Shown here: piece after piece, positions 62,882 through 64,000 of the stretch
How the letters are laid out: every line of letters begins with the position of its first letter
How positions within the stretch are numbered: position 1 is the first letter of the stretch
Origin: Alicyclobacillus tolerans
GTDB lineage: Bacteria; Bacillota; Bacilli; Alicyclobacillales; Alicyclobacillaceae
Assembly (NCBI RefSeq): GCF_021739485.1
Contig: NZ_JAJFNK010000026.1
Span: 1 to 64,000 of the forward strand
Length of the DNA stretch: 64,000 bases
Reading direction: 5' to 3'
The notes under the pieces: model-generated
Told to the model about the DNA's origin: nothing
The model's database searches: none
The model's input: the letters and a program-made list of their open reading frames with translations, nothing else
Program-made: the position numbers and the translations under genes

Positions 62882-64000
62882 GGATGGCACAGTGAGGGAG
62901 TGGGCGGTAAATCGTGCACATGCTCGTTTACAAGACCTTACCAAGCCGCTTGGGAGTTTGGGGCAATTGGAGCCACTGATTGAGAGAATTGCCGGGATGA
63001 CGGGCCAAATCGTTCCAATGTTGGAGCATCCGGCACTACTTTTATTTGCGGCAGATCACGGTGTTACCGCCGAAGGTGTATCTGCATATGGGACCGAGGT
63101 CACCGAGGAGATGGTCGTCAACATCTGCATGGGTGGGGCGGTCAGCAGCGTATTGGCACGTAAGCAACAGATTCCAGTCACCGTTGTGGACGTCGGGATC
63201 CGCGAACAGGTCAGACACCCAGCGGCACATATCCGTAAAGTCGGTTACGGGACGCGGAATCTGGCGAAGGAGCCAGCCATGACACGACAGCAGGCGGAGC
63301 AGGCTGTCCAGATTGGCCAGGAGTTTGCTGATAGCTTGATGGACGCAGGACACGATGTCCTTCTGGTCGGGGAAATGGGAATTGGCAACACTACCACGTC
63401 AAGTGCAATGGTGGCACAACTGCTCGGATGCCGCGTTCAGGATGTACTTGGAAGGGGTACGGGTGTCAATAACGCAGTACTTGCGCGAAAATTTTCCGTT
63501 ATTACACGCGCAATGACGCTTCACTCCCCATCAATCGGAGATATCTGGGATGTGCTCGCTCGACTAGGTGGTTTTGAAATTGCAGCGATTGCGGGTGCCG
63601 TATTAGCCGCAGCCAAGAGAAACGTGCCAGTTGTTTTGGATGGGTTTATCACGTGCACTGCAGCACTTTGGGCAGCCAAAGTGGAACCTAAAGCGGTGAC
63701 CTTTATGCTCGCCTCTCATATCTCTGCGGAACCAGGGCATCGCCTTATACTACAGGAGCTTGGGTTGACCCCAATGCTTGATATTGGAATGCGGCTCGGG
63801 GAAGGTACGGGTGCGCTGATGACCTTCCCGTTGATTCGAATGGCTTGTGAGGTGATGGCGGAAACAGCGACTTTTGCGGATGCCAAGGTCACCAACCCCC
63901 ACGGATGGATTCAGAGCACCGTTCCTGATGCCGATTTGGACCGAGATGGGGCAGTTTCAGGGTTAATGCCCGTGAATGCAGATTTCACCGAGGAGGAGTT
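62859..64000 (+). CDS. cobT: Nicotinate-nucleotide-dimethylbenzimidazole phosphoribosyltransferase, open at window end
   Basis: ATG 62859 overlaps the end of cobC and follows GGGAG. The frame stays open for 380 codons to the window end. KPLGSLGQLE, FAADHGVTAEGVSAYGTEVT, MGIGNTTTSSA, LGRGTGVNN, and MRLGEGTGAL with the catalytic glutamate all match CobT. The family usually ends near residue 345 (TFADAKV), yet about 38 more residues follow, ending VNADFTEEE, so a fusion to another domain is likely. CobT makes alpha-ribazole phosphate for the lower ligand. Confidence 0.9.
   Translation, partial: MSQPFTDKDGTVREWAVNRAHARLQDLTKPLGSLGQLEPLIERIAGMTGQIVPMLEHPALLLFAADHGVTAEGVSAYGTEVTEEMVVNICMGGAVSSVLARKQQIPVTVVDVGIREQVRHPAAHIRKVGYGTRNLAKEPAMTRQQAEQAVQIGQEFADSLMDAGHDVLLVGEMGIGNTTTSSAMVAQLLGCRVQDVLGRGTGVNNAVLARKFSVITRAMTLHSPSIGDIWDVLARLGGFEIAAIAGAVLAAAKRNVPVVLDGFITCTAALWAAKVEPKAVTFMLASHISAEPGHRLILQELGLTPMLDIGMRLGEGTGALMTFPLIRMACEVMAETATFADAKVTNPHGWIQSTVPDADLDRDGAVSGLMPVNADFTEEE

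Overview
The window looks like chromosome from a spore-former-type Firmicute of the Alicyclobacillaceae/Bacillales kind. Evidence: strong GGAGG-type ribosome sites, frequent GTG/TTG starts, a YtxJ-type bacilliredoxin, CsoR/CopA/CopZ, tenI-thiO-thiS-thiG order, a CbiH with a nitrite-reductase-like tail, and mid-range G+C. The genus is an inference. No rRNA, tRNA or CRISPR array was seen.

Region 1 (1-6.2 kb) is a mobile-element remnant. A group II intron with a 5'-degraded reverse transcriptase sits inside a SNF2-type helicase gene, whose 3' part resumes at about 1729. Two unknown genes follow, then a PRTRC-like cassette of a Prok-E2 family D protein, a JAB/JAMM peptidase and a ThiF/E1-like adenylyltransferase. 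A second, broken copy of the ThiF 3' end lies at 37.8 kb.

Region 2 (6.4-38.3 kb) holds small stress, redox and metal genes: a thioredoxin-fold protein, a TVP38 membrane protein, a tandem-DUF302 lipoprotein, a csoR-copA-copZ-grx-merA operon, an SDR-OsmC-epimerase-DsbA-TrxA operon, panE/DsrE, an amino-acid permease with mtnK, TIGR04282/04283 glycosyltransferases, ytxJ, a grx-crp operon and a flavin disulfide reductase with lspA. It is scarred by an intact IS66 element with an 8-bp target duplication and by broken thioredoxin and ankyrin genes. A Crp-type palindrome (TGTRA-N6-TTACA) recurs in at least five of these promoter regions, including that of the grx-crp operon, so the Crp/Fnr protein at 34.5 kb is a good candidate regulator of a redox regulon.

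Region 3 (38.8-47.7 kb) is thiamine biosynthesis: tenI-thiO-thiS-thiG and thiC on the minus strand (thiC with its own TPP riboswitch), a divergent thiF-like gene, and a TPP riboswitch controlling thiD-thiE. A thiamine-binding-protein gene of the MTH1187 family has decayed beside it.

Region 4 (48-64 kb) is one long cobalamin operon behind a cobalamin riboswitch: cbiX, cobA, cbiH (fusion), cbiJ, cbiC, cbiD, cbiET, cbiL, cbiF, cbiG, cbiA, a NiCoT transporter, cbiP, cobC and cobT. CbiX, CbiD and CbiG mark the early-cobalt-insertion (anaerobic-type) route. The cobT frame stays open past the usual end of CobT and runs off the window.
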